From assembly GCA_024734555.1 (NCBI GenBank), contig JANPWX010000151.1, forward strand, positions 1,425,293 through 1,489,292: a stretch of 64,000 nt of DNA, read 5' to 3'. The stretch's first letter is position 1. Every line of letters starts with the position of its first letter. Positions 28,420-47,428 of the stretch are shown piece by piece. The notes under the pieces are model-generated. The model searched no databases. It was not told the DNA's origin and saw only the letters and a list, made by a program, of their open reading frames with translations. The position numbers and the translations under genes are program-made. This DNA is from Trochalopteron elliotii. Its lineage: Eukaryota; Chordata; Aves; Passeriformes; Leiothrichidae.

Positions 28420-28735
28420 TTGGGCTGGAAGGGACCTTAAAATTCATCTATTTCCAACCCCTGCCATGGTCAGGGACACATTCCACTATCCCAGGTTGCT
28501 CAAATCCCAATCCTGCCTGGCCTGGGACACTTCCAGGGATGTGGCACCCACAACTTCTCTGGGCAACCTGTGCCAGGGCCTCCCCACCCTTACAGAAAAA
28601 AGAACTTTTCCCCAATACCTAATTTAACCCAGCCCTCCTTCAGTTCAAGGCCATTCCCCCTTGTCCTATCACTATGTGTCCTTGCAAAAAAGGTCTCCAG
28701 CCTTCCTGCAGGTCCCCTTCAGGTGCTGAGGGTGG
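28420..28735 (-). mobile_element. CR1 LINE 3' fragment, same orientation as CACNA1C
   Basis: 'ttgggctggaagggacctta', 'ccaacccctgccatggtcag', 'ggacacattccactatccca', 'ggttgctcaaatcccaatcc', 'cacttccagggatgtggcac' and 'gggcaacctgtgccagggcc', then 'ccccttgtcctatcactatg', follow the reverse complement of avian CR1 phrase by phrase. About 315 bp remain. The terminal octamer repeats are missing and the element is 5'-truncated. Confidence 0.92.
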
Positions 28736-30039
28736 TGGCACCTGGTGGCACAGTCATCTTACATCTCCCTCTATTCCATTTACTCTAAAGTGGTTAGAAA
28801 TACACAAGCTCTCAGCTTGAAGTGCAACCTCCTGCTCCCAGGTCCTCCAAAGGCTGGGAAAGAAGCATGGCAAAGGCAAGAGGGAAACATTTATTGTGGA
28901 AACATCTCTTAGACAGAGCAAAGAGTGCATTTCCAGGCAACATGCTGAGAAGGAAAGGCCTGAGGAAATTATACCAGTAAAGCATGCTGAAACCAGATGA
29001 TTCAACTAGCTGATCCTGATGGAATTTTTGGCCTGGATTGCTCTTAAATGTCTTTGGAGGAAGGGTGAGTAATGCCTCTGAACAATAATGACTAAGGCCT
29101 CCTTGATATAAATGCATGGAAATGGTGGCAGAATAGCTGAAAGCTGTTTCATAAATTTTGCTGTCCACCTAGAAAATAAAGATAAACGTTCTTGACCTTC
29201 CTACAGGTATCTTGTGGCACAGCAATACCCCATGAGGAGTCAGGCCCTTTTTCTCATGAACAGGATGCTCAGAGCAGCCATTTACACAATTATTGCCCTG
29301 CAGCCAGAAACCAGGCTTGTTCTCAGCAAAGAGAAACAGAATCAGCACCAGTTTTACCAGCAAGACTGAAAAGTGAATGTGATGGCTGAACAGATCTTCT
29401 ATCACAAAGTGCATTCCACGAGAACCTGGCTGTCAAATTCCATTTGGAAGAAGCTGCAAGTGCTCAAAGACTTTGGGAGGTCTGGAAGCAGCATGTCTTG
29501 ATGAGAGCCAGTAAAGAACTCCTGGAGGCAATAAACCAACCCAGCGATATGAAACAGTCCTATGAAAAGAGCTGAAGGATGGGTTTTATTGTTTAGGATA
29601 GTCTGCCTCCTAAATCAGGACTGACATCCCAGGCAAGAATGATTCAAAAGAAGGAAAACTCATCCTATCAGAACAGGAGTGCCACATCTCTCAGGGTGAA
29701 GAGTCACTTCAAGCTGTAGGAAGATGAGACAGGGGCAAGCAGTGGGTGAAGAAACATTCCTCAAGGTGGGGATTAATACATGGGAGTTGCACTTTGTGTT
29801 CAGACTTGGTGTTTATTATTTCTTATCCATTTACAGACTCACAAGCCCTGAGCTCTAACTAGCAAGTTAGGGAAATGGTAAAATGGTTTAACTCTCTCTC
29901 TACAAGGTCTTTTCAAGGACAAGCCGTCCAATTATGACATGCCACCTAAATTATTTTTACTTTAAACCCAATAACTAACCAGTTGAAGTCTCTAATGCAG
30001 ACTCCATCAATCAGTTACAGAAAACCACCCAAACCCATG

Positions 30040-30073
30040 AAGAAGAAGGAAGAAGAAGGTGAAGAAGAAGGAC
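30040..30073. repeat. GAA-type imperfect microsatellite
   Basis: Imperfect repetition of gaagaagaagg occurs three times within 34 bp. On the transcript it is a CUU-rich stretch far from any exon. Confidence 0.8.
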
Positions 30074-30319
30074 TTAGACAAGGACTCAAATCCTCCATAT
30101 TGCTTCATACTCATTACTATATACTGAAATCTTAAAATCTAAGTTTCCAGAATTCCAACAAGTAGATGGTGGATATTGACTGGCAGAAAGGCACAAATGT
30201 TCAAGAAGCAGCACAGTAGGTATGAGCAGTAGGTTTTTACAGGGTTTCTCCTTAAGTTACTCCATTTTCATAAAAGGCTTAATTTTATATGGATTAGAGT
30301 AGGTAATAAAATAATACTT

Positions 30320-30440
30320 ATTTTCATGTGATCCATCAATCATAACAAAAGAGGATGATTACTCTCATTTTACTCTTGGGGGAGCAGAAACAAAGAAAAC
30401 TAAAGTTTCCAAGGTCTCCAAAAGCCAGATGCATGAGAGA
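30320..30440 (+). mobile_element. Possible MIR-like SINE fragment
   Basis: 'gattactctcattttactct', then 'gaaaactaaagtttccaagg' and 'tctccaaaagccag', resemble the MIR core and its downstream part. The similarity is weak. Confidence 0.3.
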
Positions 30441-30769
30441 AGGGAGATGACCTCCCTTAGCTGTCAGCCAGGTGACCATTTGCCAGTGGAAATGTCACTT
30501 TCTAACATGATGAATGGTTCTTAACAGTTGCTGTATCACAGTCTGTTATCTGGCACCATTCTTACATGAAGATTCACCTCTCTGAGAGCTTTTGACCCTT
30601 TAAAACAACCCCACCTGAAGTGATAGAGGGTTGGGATTTTTTTGTCTGGGAGGGAGAGTGAGTTGCTTTTCCCTGGCACTGTTCCCTTTCCAGGCTGTTG
30701 TTGCTGCTGCTGTGAGTGAGGCCCTGGTTCACCATCCCACTGGGCTTTTAACACCGTGCAGATAATTTT

Positions 30770-30930
30770 CTGTATTAAATAATTAAGTGCAATAGCTTAT
30801 ACAAGTGCTTCCCACACTGTTGCATTGCTCAGTCATATAATTATTTTTGATCATTTATAACGACATTAAAACCCCCAAGTGCCAGACTGAAAATACATCT
30901 GTCATAATGTTGCAGCAATATGCAAATTCA
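30770..30930. other. AT-rich candidate conserved non-coding element
   Basis: Unique AT-rich sequence with homeodomain-like ttaaataattaa near the start and a POU octamer atgcaaat at 30920-30927. It resembles conserved intronic elements in composition, but this cannot be confirmed from one sequence. Confidence 0.25.
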
Positions 30931-33900
30931 CTGGGTATGTTTGCTGTGAAGGGAAAGGTCCTCTTATCACTGAAGCTCTCACACAGCTCCTTTAACAGCC
31001 TTTTTTTCTACTGAATTCTCCATTGATCCTTCAGAAAGCTGGAGGACTGCACAGCTCTTGGCTGATCATTGTTAGAGGTTTCACACATTCTCTGTAGTAA
31101 TTAGAGGATGTATTTGTAGAAAATTGCTGGCCTTGTCCTCCAGGAAAGAGAACATCCTGCATTTAAACAACAGATGAGACATGGGGAGCAGCAGATCAAA
31201 CAGCCTTTTTGTCCCTCACCAACTGTTTCCACCACAACATGAAAGGACAAGTTCTTTTCATGAAGAGGGAAGTTTGTTCTGGATACTCATTTCGTTGTTG
31301 GCCTCTTTCTCAGGGGCAGCAACAAAGAAACCAAATAAGGTGCACTCTGCTCGTGTCTTTGTGGCAGATATACTTATTTCCTGTAATAAAATGGGAAAGA
31401 GCCTCTTTATACAGGATGTCAACCAGTGCTGATATAAGGAAGGCTTTGATGCTTCCTGACCCAGATTCAAGTGTAGTTATGAGCTAGGATTTAGGGTGGA
31501 AGTTTCATTTCTCATCATCCATCTCGTTTCTCCTGTTACATTCACCTACCAAGTGTTTTTCACACTGCATGACTTGTTTAGCTGCAGTCACGCCTATGCC
31601 AGCTCAGAATATAAGCATATGCACAATAGAACAACTTCAGTCTGGCACTGCTTTCTTCTCCTTCAAAGTGTTTGGAAGGGCCAGATTTCCTCTCCCACAC
31701 ACACCCAGGAACTGGTGAGGAGCTCAGTGAAATCTAGAAGCCACCATAGAGGATTCCCTGTGCTTTCACATGATAAAGAAGGCAGTTATCTGCTAGCTAA
31801 CTCCTCATTTGTAGAAACTCTCTAAATCAACCTCATCCCTCAGCATTCTGTGGTGAATTCTCTTTCTCTGTATTAGCTTGGAAGGTTTATTATTCAATTT
31901 ATTATTTCTACTTGATGGCCCAGCAGTCTAAAGCACCTGGATGTAGTTCCTCTTCGTTTAAATTTCACTGCCTGGTAACAAACACGTTGGCAGCACTCTC
32001 TCCTGAGTAGTTTTGATTAAATACCTGGAATAACAAATCCAGGCTTTGGCTCTTGGCTAGTGGGGTCTCCCACGGCCCGTGAGAAAGCCTCATTGCTGAA
32101 CTGCTGAGAGAATGCTGTGGCACACACTGGGCTGCAAGAGGCTCACTTTCCTTCTCAGCCTTTCTTTTCCTTCCTCTTCCTGGACATATGGGCAGATAGA
32201 AATTCTGTCAGGCAAAGAGTTTCCAAGAGCAACTCTACCAGCTGACTGTGCCAACCCGCTGGTGTGTATAGAGGACTGGGATGACCTGCTCATCCATTCC
32301 CAGAATAATTATTCCAAGTATTTCTTCCCAAAGTCACCTAAAGCAGCTGCTCTGACATACAGAACTTTTGGTCTTTACTTTTTCAGAAAGGGTTAGAAAA
32401 GAGGCTCCTTCCTCCTCCCAGACCTATGGACAGGAAAGACAATCTGGTCAAGCCTCTGCATGATGTGCATAGTGTACAAAATGCATGGCAATCCTGGCAG
32501 ACAGGTAATCACAGCAAAGACAAAGCAGAGGAGTGAATAATGAAGGATTCTTTCCCCCCCTTTTCTAGTTGATTTCCCAGACTCTAGAGGCTGGTTCAGC
32601 AGCTCCTCCAGAGCCTCAGGCTGACTGCCCACCAAATGCAGAATCTGGTGTCTTTATCTGGGCATGACAAAGAGCTCAGGGATTTCTGGTGCTGCGGCAG
32701 CTGCTGGGCTCACTGATTCCAGCTGGGCTACTGAGGGTACAGAAGATCCAGAGGAATATGCAAGACATTCAGACTTCACCCACAGCAGAATTTGGGGTGA
32801 AAAAGGAAAGCCTTCCTGATGATGCATTTTGAAACAGGGCTGAGTTTAATCCACAGAAGCAGGGAAACATACTGTACCCAAATTCTACTGCAAATTACCC
32901 TGATGAGACAGTACACAGGGAGGCTCTGTGGCTGAGATTCTAACGTGTTTGAACATGGAGGCCTGGGATGCCTGCCAGGGAACTTCAATAAAATGTAGAA
33001 GCACAAAAAGATGCTCATTAGCTTAAAAGGTATGGGTTTCAATTCAGTTTTTAATTTTCTAAAAATCCCGTGTTTACTTTTTCCTTCAGTCCTGTTTCTG
33101 TTTTTCTTTTCCTTGCATCGCTTTTTGTCCAGTCACTTCTTACTCCATTTTTTAACACTTTATTATTTCAAAGTCTTCAATTTATTTTTTTTTTCTTTCT
33201 GCCTTTAAGGATATTTTATTTTTTCCCACTCTTCGTTTTCTGTATGGCTTTTCTTCCTCCATGGACTTGGGTTTTCTCTCTTTTCCCCTCAAACCTAGTC
33301 CTTCCTGTTGTTTCAGTTCTTTCCTTCAGCTAACAAACTGTCTTACCACTAATTTATGCCACCATGCTGCATCCCAGAGCATGTGATTTTTAGCTAAATA
33401 TGATTCCTGTTGGATGAAGCTGACGTGTTATTCAGCTCTGAGCAAAAGACCACTCAGTTGTAACCAGTTTTCCTGATTTTTTTTTTTATCAGTGCAAGAT
33501 GTCTTTACTTCCCTTTCTCTGTCTAAGCTGGAGAAATAAAACACTGTGATCAATGATGTCAGGGCAGCATCCTAAGCTCTACAGGTATTTTTATATGTAC
33601 TAGAATGAAGAAGTACAAAAAGCATTAGATTTCCAAAATTAACCAACACTGTTTCTGTGGGGCAAGAGGATAACATGGATATAAATTTCATCAGTTTGTG
33701 AAAATGTTGAAGCCTCTATGCTGACCCAGGAATAACAGATTATGGTTTTGGTGAGAAAGGAGAATGCAAGTAGTATGAAGCAGCCAGTGTGACTTTAGGA
33801 GAGACTGCTCAAAGATCTGTTTATAGGCAGAAATGTATGAGAAATGTACTGGTAAAAAAGGGAACAAAAACAGATGAGTCATTTTGCAGGTTTTGGAGAA

Positions 33901-35937
33901 GAAATATCTGTGCATCAAATGCATGATAAAGGCTGACTGAGAGGAGCTGAAAGAGGAGTAAAGAAGTGGGGAGAAAGAAATGCTGAGGACACGTAGATCC
34001 ATCAGGAATAACCGTGGGTGGCACTTCTGACTTCCACTGCACAGGGGGTCACAGCTCTTCCTGGGATCTCATGGGGCTGTGTGCCTTGTTTGAAACAGCC
34101 CCCTGAACTCTGCTGCACAAAAATGAGGTGTAAGAATGGCAGGAATGCAGAGTAAAGCAGCAGTGATAAACGAGGGAGTGGAGGAACTCTCCCAGGCAGG
34201 ACAGATGGCATTTGTTACAGGCTGCTTTACAAGTAACATCCATAAACACCCAGGGAAGAAAGGTGCTGACAGTGTCTGGTAAATGGAGCAGACTTGTGAT
34301 CTGCAGTCTCTCTGATAGTCATAATTCCACAGAGGAAATCTCCAAGGTTCCCTTTCCTCACGCAGGCACGGGTTTGACAAAATATATCATCATGTGCTTT
34401 ACTTTATTCACAGCAGTAATTCCATGGATATGTCTTCCCTAGTTTGAGATGACAGGCACAGCAGGAGAAAATTCCTAGCTCTTGGATTAGTGGTCCTGCC
34501 CTAGCTAAGGAGGGGACAGATGAAGTGATTCCTGAAAGAAGAAGTAGATGTGGCTCATCAGGAAAACAGCCCATTCCAGGGAGCTGGGAAGATCTGAAAT
34601 TCCTGGAGGAATATCCATCCTCACACTAGCATGTACACTGACAGATGGTGAAGCCTCATATGAATAGGAGTTTTAAGTCACTCTCTTTGACTTGAAAAGA
34701 TAAACCCCAGGCAGGTTTTGTAGAGCAGCTGGCCCTTCATGGGCTGGTTCTTGTGGGGATTTCTTCTTTAAGAAGCTGGAACAGTGGTGGCTGTGAGCAT
34801 TACAGACAGCACAGCACCTCATTCCCTTCAGTAGTTTTCTCTGGAAAAAGCCTGAAGCAGCAGCAGCAGCAGCAGCTTTCTCCATGCAGGAATTGGAAAA
34901 TAGCTCAGCAGACTGGCTGGAGAATTTATAAAATTAGAAAAACAAAGCAGAGAAAGGCCTTGGCTCAACAGCATTACTTTTAGGGTGTCTGTCTCTTTGA
35001 AGTAACTAGTCTTGAATCAGTTTTTGAGCATCAGCCAAGACAAACACTGAGGTCCATTTGGGAGTTTTGCATCAGAGCAGCATATTAAAACTCTGCAAGG
35101 AGATGCAGGGCATGTAGTGGATGTTTTCTTTATCAGCAGCCCTAATCACCCCAAAGCTCACTGTTAGCACACCCTCCTGACAAAACTGCAGACATGGATG
35201 AGCTGTCTTAGATTAATCCTACAAAAAAATGGGGTAACTGACCCTGTGCACCAGAAGAGGTGTCACACAAAGCCACAGGGTTCTCAGAATTCTTGTCCCA
35301 GCCTGGCATGTGCCACAGCAGCAGCTACTCCAGCTGATGTACCCCTCTTCTCTGGGGCCTCCCAGGAGACCAAGCAACCTAAAACACTGCTCACAGGACA
35401 TGGCCAGCTAAAGGGACAAGTTTCAAAGGGACTTGCTGACCAGAGCAACCAATCTCAGCAGTAACAGTGTGTTTAGTTAGGAAAGCCCTTGCCTTCCTAC
35501 CCCCTTCACATATTTTCTGTAAGTGTGAGGAGATGAGCCCTGACTTGGACTTGGCTCCTTATTCCTACAGCTGGCCTTTCAATAAGTAAAGCCTTTCAAT
35601 AAGCAAAGCCTTGCTCCCACTACAAGAACCAGGGGCAGGCCTGGATTATCCATGCTGGTTCTTTGTAGACTGGCACGTGTGTGAACCTGTTTCTTACCCA
35701 TGGAACTGATTGTGTTTGTGCTGTTTTCACCTCCAGTGTCAAGAGCAGCAAGTCAGGAGGACATCTCACAGAATGAGAATGAAGGAATAAAAAAGGGATA
35801 CAGGGAAAAAAATCTGTTCAGTCAGGCTGCCTTTTCTGTTCTTATGCATGTAATACAATGCCCTGGGGTGCATTGTATTTAGTTTTGTATTATTATAAAT
35901 TGCAAGGTTTATATTATACCTAGCAATGGTATAATAT

Positions 35938-36046
35938 GGTAGGTTAACAGTTGGACTTGGCAATGGCAGGTTAACAGTTGGACTTGATGATCTTCAATGA
36001 TCTTGATGATTTTCCAACCCATTTCCAATTGAATCTGTGCATCTGT
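35938..36046 (+). mobile_element. CR1 LINE 3' terminal fragment with internal duplication
   Basis: 'ggttaacagttggacttgat' followed by 'gatcttcaatgatcttgatg' and 'attttccaaccc' is the typical 3' end of avian CR1 in plus orientation. The phrase aggttaacagttggacttg is present twice, 28 bp apart (35941 and 35969), and 'gatcttcaatgatctt' is also locally duplicated. Confidence 0.75.
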
Positions 36047-37567
36047 AACAGTGGATGCCACACCATGGGCAGCAGCAGGAACTCTGCATTTTTCAGGCTT
36101 CCCCTAAAGCTGTTCCACATCCCTGTGGTGACTCTGTGAGAAGGTGGCACCATAGCAGCTCCCAGGACCTCAGGGATCTGTCCCAGTTCCCTTTCCAGCT
36201 CTCCCTGGTGAAGGCAGAAATAAACAGCAGCTTATCCCACCTTGTGCAGGTGGAGGAAGGCTCATCCCTCTGCTGCTGCTGCTGCTGCAGACCTTTCCTT
36301 CCAAGGTGCCTTTAGGAAGTGACTGTGCAAGGGACAGCTCTGTGGTGGCTGCTCCAGAGCCACAGCTCAGTTCCTGCTTGTCTTGCTGCTGTTGAAGGTT
36401 AAGCTGCAGCATCCTCACTGGGTTAAGTACCCCCAAAAAAGGAGAAAACAGACTGAATGTTGTCAGCTTCAATTCTGTGCTCAGTTCTGTTCTGCCACAT
36501 TCTCCTGGGGCTTGTCATCAGAACACAACACCTTCAGCTAACCAAGTTTCCTCCTTTCTTGTTGTCAGTCATAAAGCTCACAGCTCTTTTATTTTAGGGT
36601 ATTCTTCAGACAGAAAAGAGTGATGTTTGGGCACAAATTCAAAATGAGACAAAGCAGCTTAAACAAAGGCTGGTTTGTGTTTTGTTGCTCAGGAAATGAC
36701 AGACAAATCTGTCTGCAGCAGAGATGAACATTTCATTTTGCCATTTCCCATCTGGGAAACACTAATAACACTCAGCATCTCATTCCTTTGTTGGGGGGAT
36801 TTGGTTAGTTAGAGGGGAGAGGTAATGATGTTCTCCCAGGTGACAAAGAAATGCTTTTGCACTTTCCCAGCTGGTGTTCTTGGGGACAACTTCCATCTGC
36901 AAAAGTAGTTTGGCCTTGACAAGGCGTAGCCAAGCAGAGGATGGAGGCAACTACTTTCTCCATGCTGGAAACTCCCACTTGAGAACATATTCCAGGCAAG
37001 TTCATCTTCAGTACTGGTGTGCAGCCTGAAGAGAAGCAGATGGTGCTCCCCATGTTGGTGCACGCCAGTCCCAGGGGTCAGCTGGGAGGAAGGGTTGCCT
37101 TCTTTGGAGAGCAGGGAATGAAGGCTGCAGCCCAATCCTCACACATAACAATGACAAGTGACACAAGGGATTTGGTGTTTCCAAACTGAGTCACTGAACT
37201 GGGATTTAACATAATTCAGTGTGAATATGCTGCAGGAGGAAAGTCTGTGTGCTGTGTTAGCTGTTTTCACAAGGTCAGTCCTGTTCTTCTTCCCTGTAAT
37301 CCTTTGCTTCAATTCTTAAATCGATGGGGTTTTTTTCAATAAGGTATTTAATTAAAATAGAGGTATGAGTTAGTACCATCTTTGCATATAGGCCAGACCA
37401 GGATTTGAAATATTTATTGTTAGTGCTGGCTATTCTTTCACCTGAGGTGGTTGTCTGAGCCCTAGCTCAAAAGACTTCATTAACGCTCTACTATTCTCAT
37501 CATAAGGAAAATTTCTTTTTTACTCTCACTTTTACCATAGTGTAGTAGCTGGGGATTTAGTTTGGAA

Positions 37568-37762
37568 ATTACAGAATCATGAAAATTGGACTGAGAGGGG
37601 CTCTGTTGCAAATTCCATTTGCCTGTCTCAAGACAGAGTATAGATTCCTAAACTCTCTTGAATTAAAGATTCTCCCAACTTAATTTTAAATCCTCAAACT
37701 GTAGAGACTCCACAATTACTTCAAGAAATCTGTTTCAATGTTTTGCCATCCAGAGATATGTG
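37568..37762 (-). mobile_element. CR1 LINE 3' fragment (diverged)
   Basis: 'acagaatcatgaaaattgga' at the left edge, then 'gtagagactccacaattact' and 'ctgtttcaatgttttgccat', resemble the reverse complement of a CR1 3' region ('cagaatcatagaa..ttgga', 'gagattccacaacttcc', 'ctgttccagtgtttaacc'). It is short and old. Confidence 0.55.
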
Positions 37763-39246
37763 CTTACCCTCAGCTGATTTTTTTAAATATTTTTTTGTGC
37801 AGTAAAACTTGAAAAGGAGATTGAACAGAGGAAAGTAAACCACAGGAAGTAGAAAGGATTTCCACTTATCATCAATGCCATTGCCTCACTGTTAGAAGCA
37901 AATCTGTCAGGTAAAGCCTTCCTTGTATATGTACAGAACTCAGAATTTGTCCTGGTTGAACTTCTCCCCTAAATGTTCTAAACCAAATTCTGCTGAGATT
38001 CCCATCTTCCTGAAAGTCAAGGATCTCCTGTAAAGCAGAACTGCAAAATCAGAACATTATAAAGCCTGTGAGATGCACTTCTGGGTACATGGTGTGCAGA
38101 TAAAACTTTTATGAAGTGACAGAAAATTTCCTTGCTAACAGACACAGTGAAGTCTCAAAAATGAAAGGTTGATCTCTCCTGAAAATTAAAATCCCTGCTG
38201 AAAGAGATAATGATGCTTCTAAATTTCCCAAGACACTGTTTGAGGTCTCACAAAAAAACCTCCAAAACCCAGTCTTCAGCAGGACTGCCAAGATGCTCCT
38301 AACTTCCAAGAGAACTGAGACAGGGTAGTGATATTTGGCTTGGGTGAAAAATAAAATTGTGACTATAACAAGAAGTCCTGGAAAGTGTGGAAGAAAGAGA
38401 GAAGCTGGCTGGGAGTAAAGTCAACATGGAGTTGAAAAAAAATAAGGCCAAATTCAGTAGAAATGGAGAGCAAAGTTTCTGAACTGAGGATGAAGGAGGT
38501 GTTGGATTACACCTGGGAGGAGCTAAATTCAGTGATCCCCCAACTTTAACATGAAGGACAAGCAGGGCTGGCAGACATAGAAATTCTCATTATTACCAAT
38601 GTCATAATTGATGCTTCAGAGAGCATCCTGACCACCTCCACAACATTTCAAAGCATCCTTCAAGACACAACCCCATGCCTCAAGGTACCACTGAAGACAG
38701 GAAATGACAGGAGGGACCTATATTGAGGTATCTGGGTTGAACTTTTTATGACACATCACTGAATTTAAAGCCCACAGAAGAAAGTCCTGGGTAATTCTGT
38801 GAGGTCAGGATCTTTGTCCTTGCCCTGCAGCAGCTGTGAGAACTTATCTAGAAGAGCTTGGAGGTTATAATCATAGCCCAGAGTGCAGTTATACTAACAT
38901 AATAACATCATGGCCCAATGCACAGGACAATGCTTTCAGAAAGGACCTGCTGGGGTACTGAACATTATCAATGAAGCCTTGAATTCCAAACCAGAGCAAT
39001 CCAAACCATCACTGAGATGAAGCCCTCCCAGAAGAAACATTATTTTTTTTTTTTTTCCCAAAGCTCATAACTCAAAATGAGTCATGCTTGATTAACTTCA
39101 CTTGGGTCAGGAGACTAATCATGAGATGCTATTTATAAATTATATAAGGAAAGTCAGAGAGAGAGCATTAGAATAACATTCAGAATGGAAGACATGTTAT
39201 AGCCTTAGCAGTGTCACTGTGATAACGTAATGAAAACTAGGAACCA

Positions 39247-39949
39247 TCTCTATTAGCAGGTGTTGCCTTTTTTTACCCTTTTTTTTTAAGTGTGTCTACT
39301 CTCCAGCGAAAAAGTTATTAAATATAAGTTTAATAAATTTATTAAATTTCTATTAGCAGGTGTTGCCTTTTTTTAAACTTTTTTCAGTGTGTCTACTCTC
39401 CATTGAAACAGTTATTAAATATAAGTTTAATAAATTTATTAAATCTCTATTAGTATGTGTTGCCTTTTTTTTAAGTGTGTCTACTCTCCATCGAAAAAGT
39501 TACTAAATATAAGTTTAATAAATTTATTAAACCTCTGTTAGCAGGTGTTGCTTTTTTAAACTTTTTTTTTAAAGTGTCTACTCTCCATCGAAAAAGTTAT
39601 TAAATATAAGTTTAATAAATTTATTAAATCTCTATTAGCAGGTGTTGCTTTTTTAAACTTTTTTTTAGTGTCTACTCTCCATCGAAAAAGTTATTAAATA
39701 TATATATTAAATATATATCAAATATATTTAATAAATTTATTAAATCTATATCAGCAGGTGTTGCCTTTTTTTACCTTTTTTTTAAGTGTGTCTACTTTCC
39801 ATCGAAAAAGTTATTAAATATATATATTAAATATATTTAATAAATTTATTAAATCTCTATTAGCACGTGTTGCCTTTTAAAAAATTTTTTTAAAAGTGTG
39901 TCTACTCTCCAGCAAAAAAAAAAAAAAAAAAAATTATTAAATATAAGTG
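39247..39949. repeat. Minisatellite, seven copies of ~100 bp
   Basis: Seven copies begin with tctctattagcaggtgttgc, followed by a T-rich run, then gtgtctactctccatcgaaa, then a block ending ttaataaatttattaaat. The starts of 'tattag' or its variants lie near 39251, 39351, 39449, 39536, 39633, 39749 and 39858, so the unit is 87 to 116 bp. Copies 5 and 6 carry an added atatatattaaatatat insert, and the last copy has an A run instead. The block ttaataaatttattaa is an inverted repeat. The array begins about 150 nt after the exon 30 donor on the transcript. Confidence 0.95.
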
Positions 39950-40015
39950 AGACTCCAATCCAGAGAGCAACTGCCCAGCTCAGCTGTTGGTGGGGTAATA
40001 GATCAGAGAGTTTCA

Positions 40016-43075
<3,060 letters not shown>

Positions 43076-43222
43076 TCTGGCCAGCCCTCAAAGGTGGAGA
43101 CAGTGAAGAGGGCCATCATGGCAGTCAGGACGTTGTCGAAGTCAAACTTGCTGTTCTCCCAGCTGCGGGGCTGGATCATGGGCTGGCTGACCTCCCCGTC
43201 CTTGTAGGTGATGTAGTACCCT
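43076..43222 (-). CDS. CACNA1C: CACNA1C exon 27: domain III pore loop and selectivity filter
   Basis: This 147-nt exon completes the arginine and reads [20 protein letters not shown], then [20 protein letters not shown] and VSTFEGWP, ending GA before donor gtgagt. The glutamate in TFEGWP is the domain III member of the four-glutamate ring that makes the pore select calcium. FDFDNV is the extracellular entrance just before the pore helix and includes acidic residues that influence ion entry and drug binding in L-type channels. All expected residues are intact. Confidence 0.98.
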
Positions 43223-43303
43223 CTGTGGGTGGAGAGGGGAGACACAGCGTGGCAGAGCTGCCCTGCCAGCACCAGGGGAGGGGTTGGGAAAGCTCAGACC
43301 CAC
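43223..43303 (-). other. CACNA1C: Intron 26 (81 nt)
   Basis: This is the shortest intron in the window, close to the lower size limit usual for vertebrates. The acceptor is ctctccacccacag. Confidence 0.95.
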
Positions 43304-43356
43304 CTGCACTCTGCTTCTGTCTGCTTGGAGCTGTCAGTGCAGCTGTACAGCTTGCC
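43304..43356 (-). CDS. CACNA1C: CACNA1C exon 26: domain III S5-pore loop
   Basis: This small 53-nt exon reads GKLYSCTDSSKQTEAEC and ends with AG of a split arginine before donor gtgggt. It forms the start of the extracellular turret between IIIS5 and the pore helix, with two cysteines. The S-x-T order after LY differs from the mammalian T-x-S I remember, a conservative swap. Confidence 0.95.
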
Positions 43357-44082
<726 letters not shown>

Positions 44083-44477
44083 TCTTTAACCAATACCCAT
44101 TACCCAAGTTTTTGTCTTTTTTTCTTGGAAAGGGGACCAACTTGTTTCATTTCTTGTTGTACTTTTAGAAGCAGGCAGAAAGGGGTAGGAAAATACCAGA
44201 ACTCAGGTCTCTGAAAGTTCCCTCATAGTTAGGCACACACCAGCACATAGGAAGGAGTTTATCTAACACAGAAAAGTTATATTTAGGGTTGTGAGCCCAT
44301 CTGTAACCCTAGAGAACCACATCATTTCCCCTCTGTGCTTGTGGGGCCTGAAAATCATCTTGTCAGAAAAGGACCTGGCAATCCAAGTTGAATATGAGCC
44401 CTCACCACAAAGATGGCAAAAGGTATCCTGAGCTGCATTAGGCAAACCTGCACTTTTAGCAGGCTGAAGGAGGTGGT

Positions 44478-46695
<2,218 letters not shown>

Positions 46696-47359
46696 TCAGC
46701 AGCTGCTCAGGAGCCAAACCCACCTGCTTGTGCTCAGAGGGGATAACTGGGGATGGGGGGGCAGGGTTTCTATTGCTGGCAGACAATTCACCCCCAGACC
46801 CCAAAGGAGAAGCTGAGCCCCCATGGAAAGAAAAGAGAGTGAAAAAGACAGCAAGATAACTGTGAGAGCCTAACGAAAGAAAGTGAGGAAAACAAGCACC
46901 TTGAGTGCACCAAATAAATAACATCTAGAATTAGCAAAGCAGCAGAATGACTGTTTGCAAAAACTACTCTTTGCAATCATGTGCTTTTCCCTTTTTCTTC
47001 AGTGACAGGGGACACCTGTATTATATAAAGGCCTCTTTAGCAAAATTGAATAAAAAATATAAAATAAAATGGGCTCTTCTGTAATGCTTTTCAGTACTTA
47101 GACCAGCTGCAGTGGACAGTTGATCACTCTTCCCTTCATGAAGGAAAAACAGAGTCCCTCAGGGATTTGATGCTTTAGAGCTGAACTGAAACAACAGGAG
47201 GAATTACTGCTCTTTTCAGCTTGCTCCTTCTGTTCAGTTCAATCCCACATCCCTTTTCCTATCCATCTTCATTCATTTTCACTTTAATGCAGTTGCATTT
47301 TTCCCTTTAGTTTTCCTTACAAAGCCCAGGCAGGCTGTATTCCTTGAAACAGGGTAATT

Positions 47360-47428
47360 TCTTTGTGCAGGTATTATGCATATCTTTGTGCAGGTAATAT
47401 GCATATCTTTGTGCATATTATGAATATC
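47360..47428. repeat. 23-bp tandem repeat, three copies
   Basis: Copies of tctttgtgcaggtattatgc and two following bases start at 47360, 47383 and 47406. The third is degenerate (gtgcatattatgaata). The unit carries an in-frame-like 'gtgcaggtattatg' in plus orientation but has no coding role. Confidence 0.85.

Noticed and set aside
39247..39949. Regularly spaced repeats that could suggest a CRISPR-like array
   Set aside because: This is a vertebrate intron, the 'spacers' are repeat-derived T runs, and unit length varies from 87 to 116 bp.
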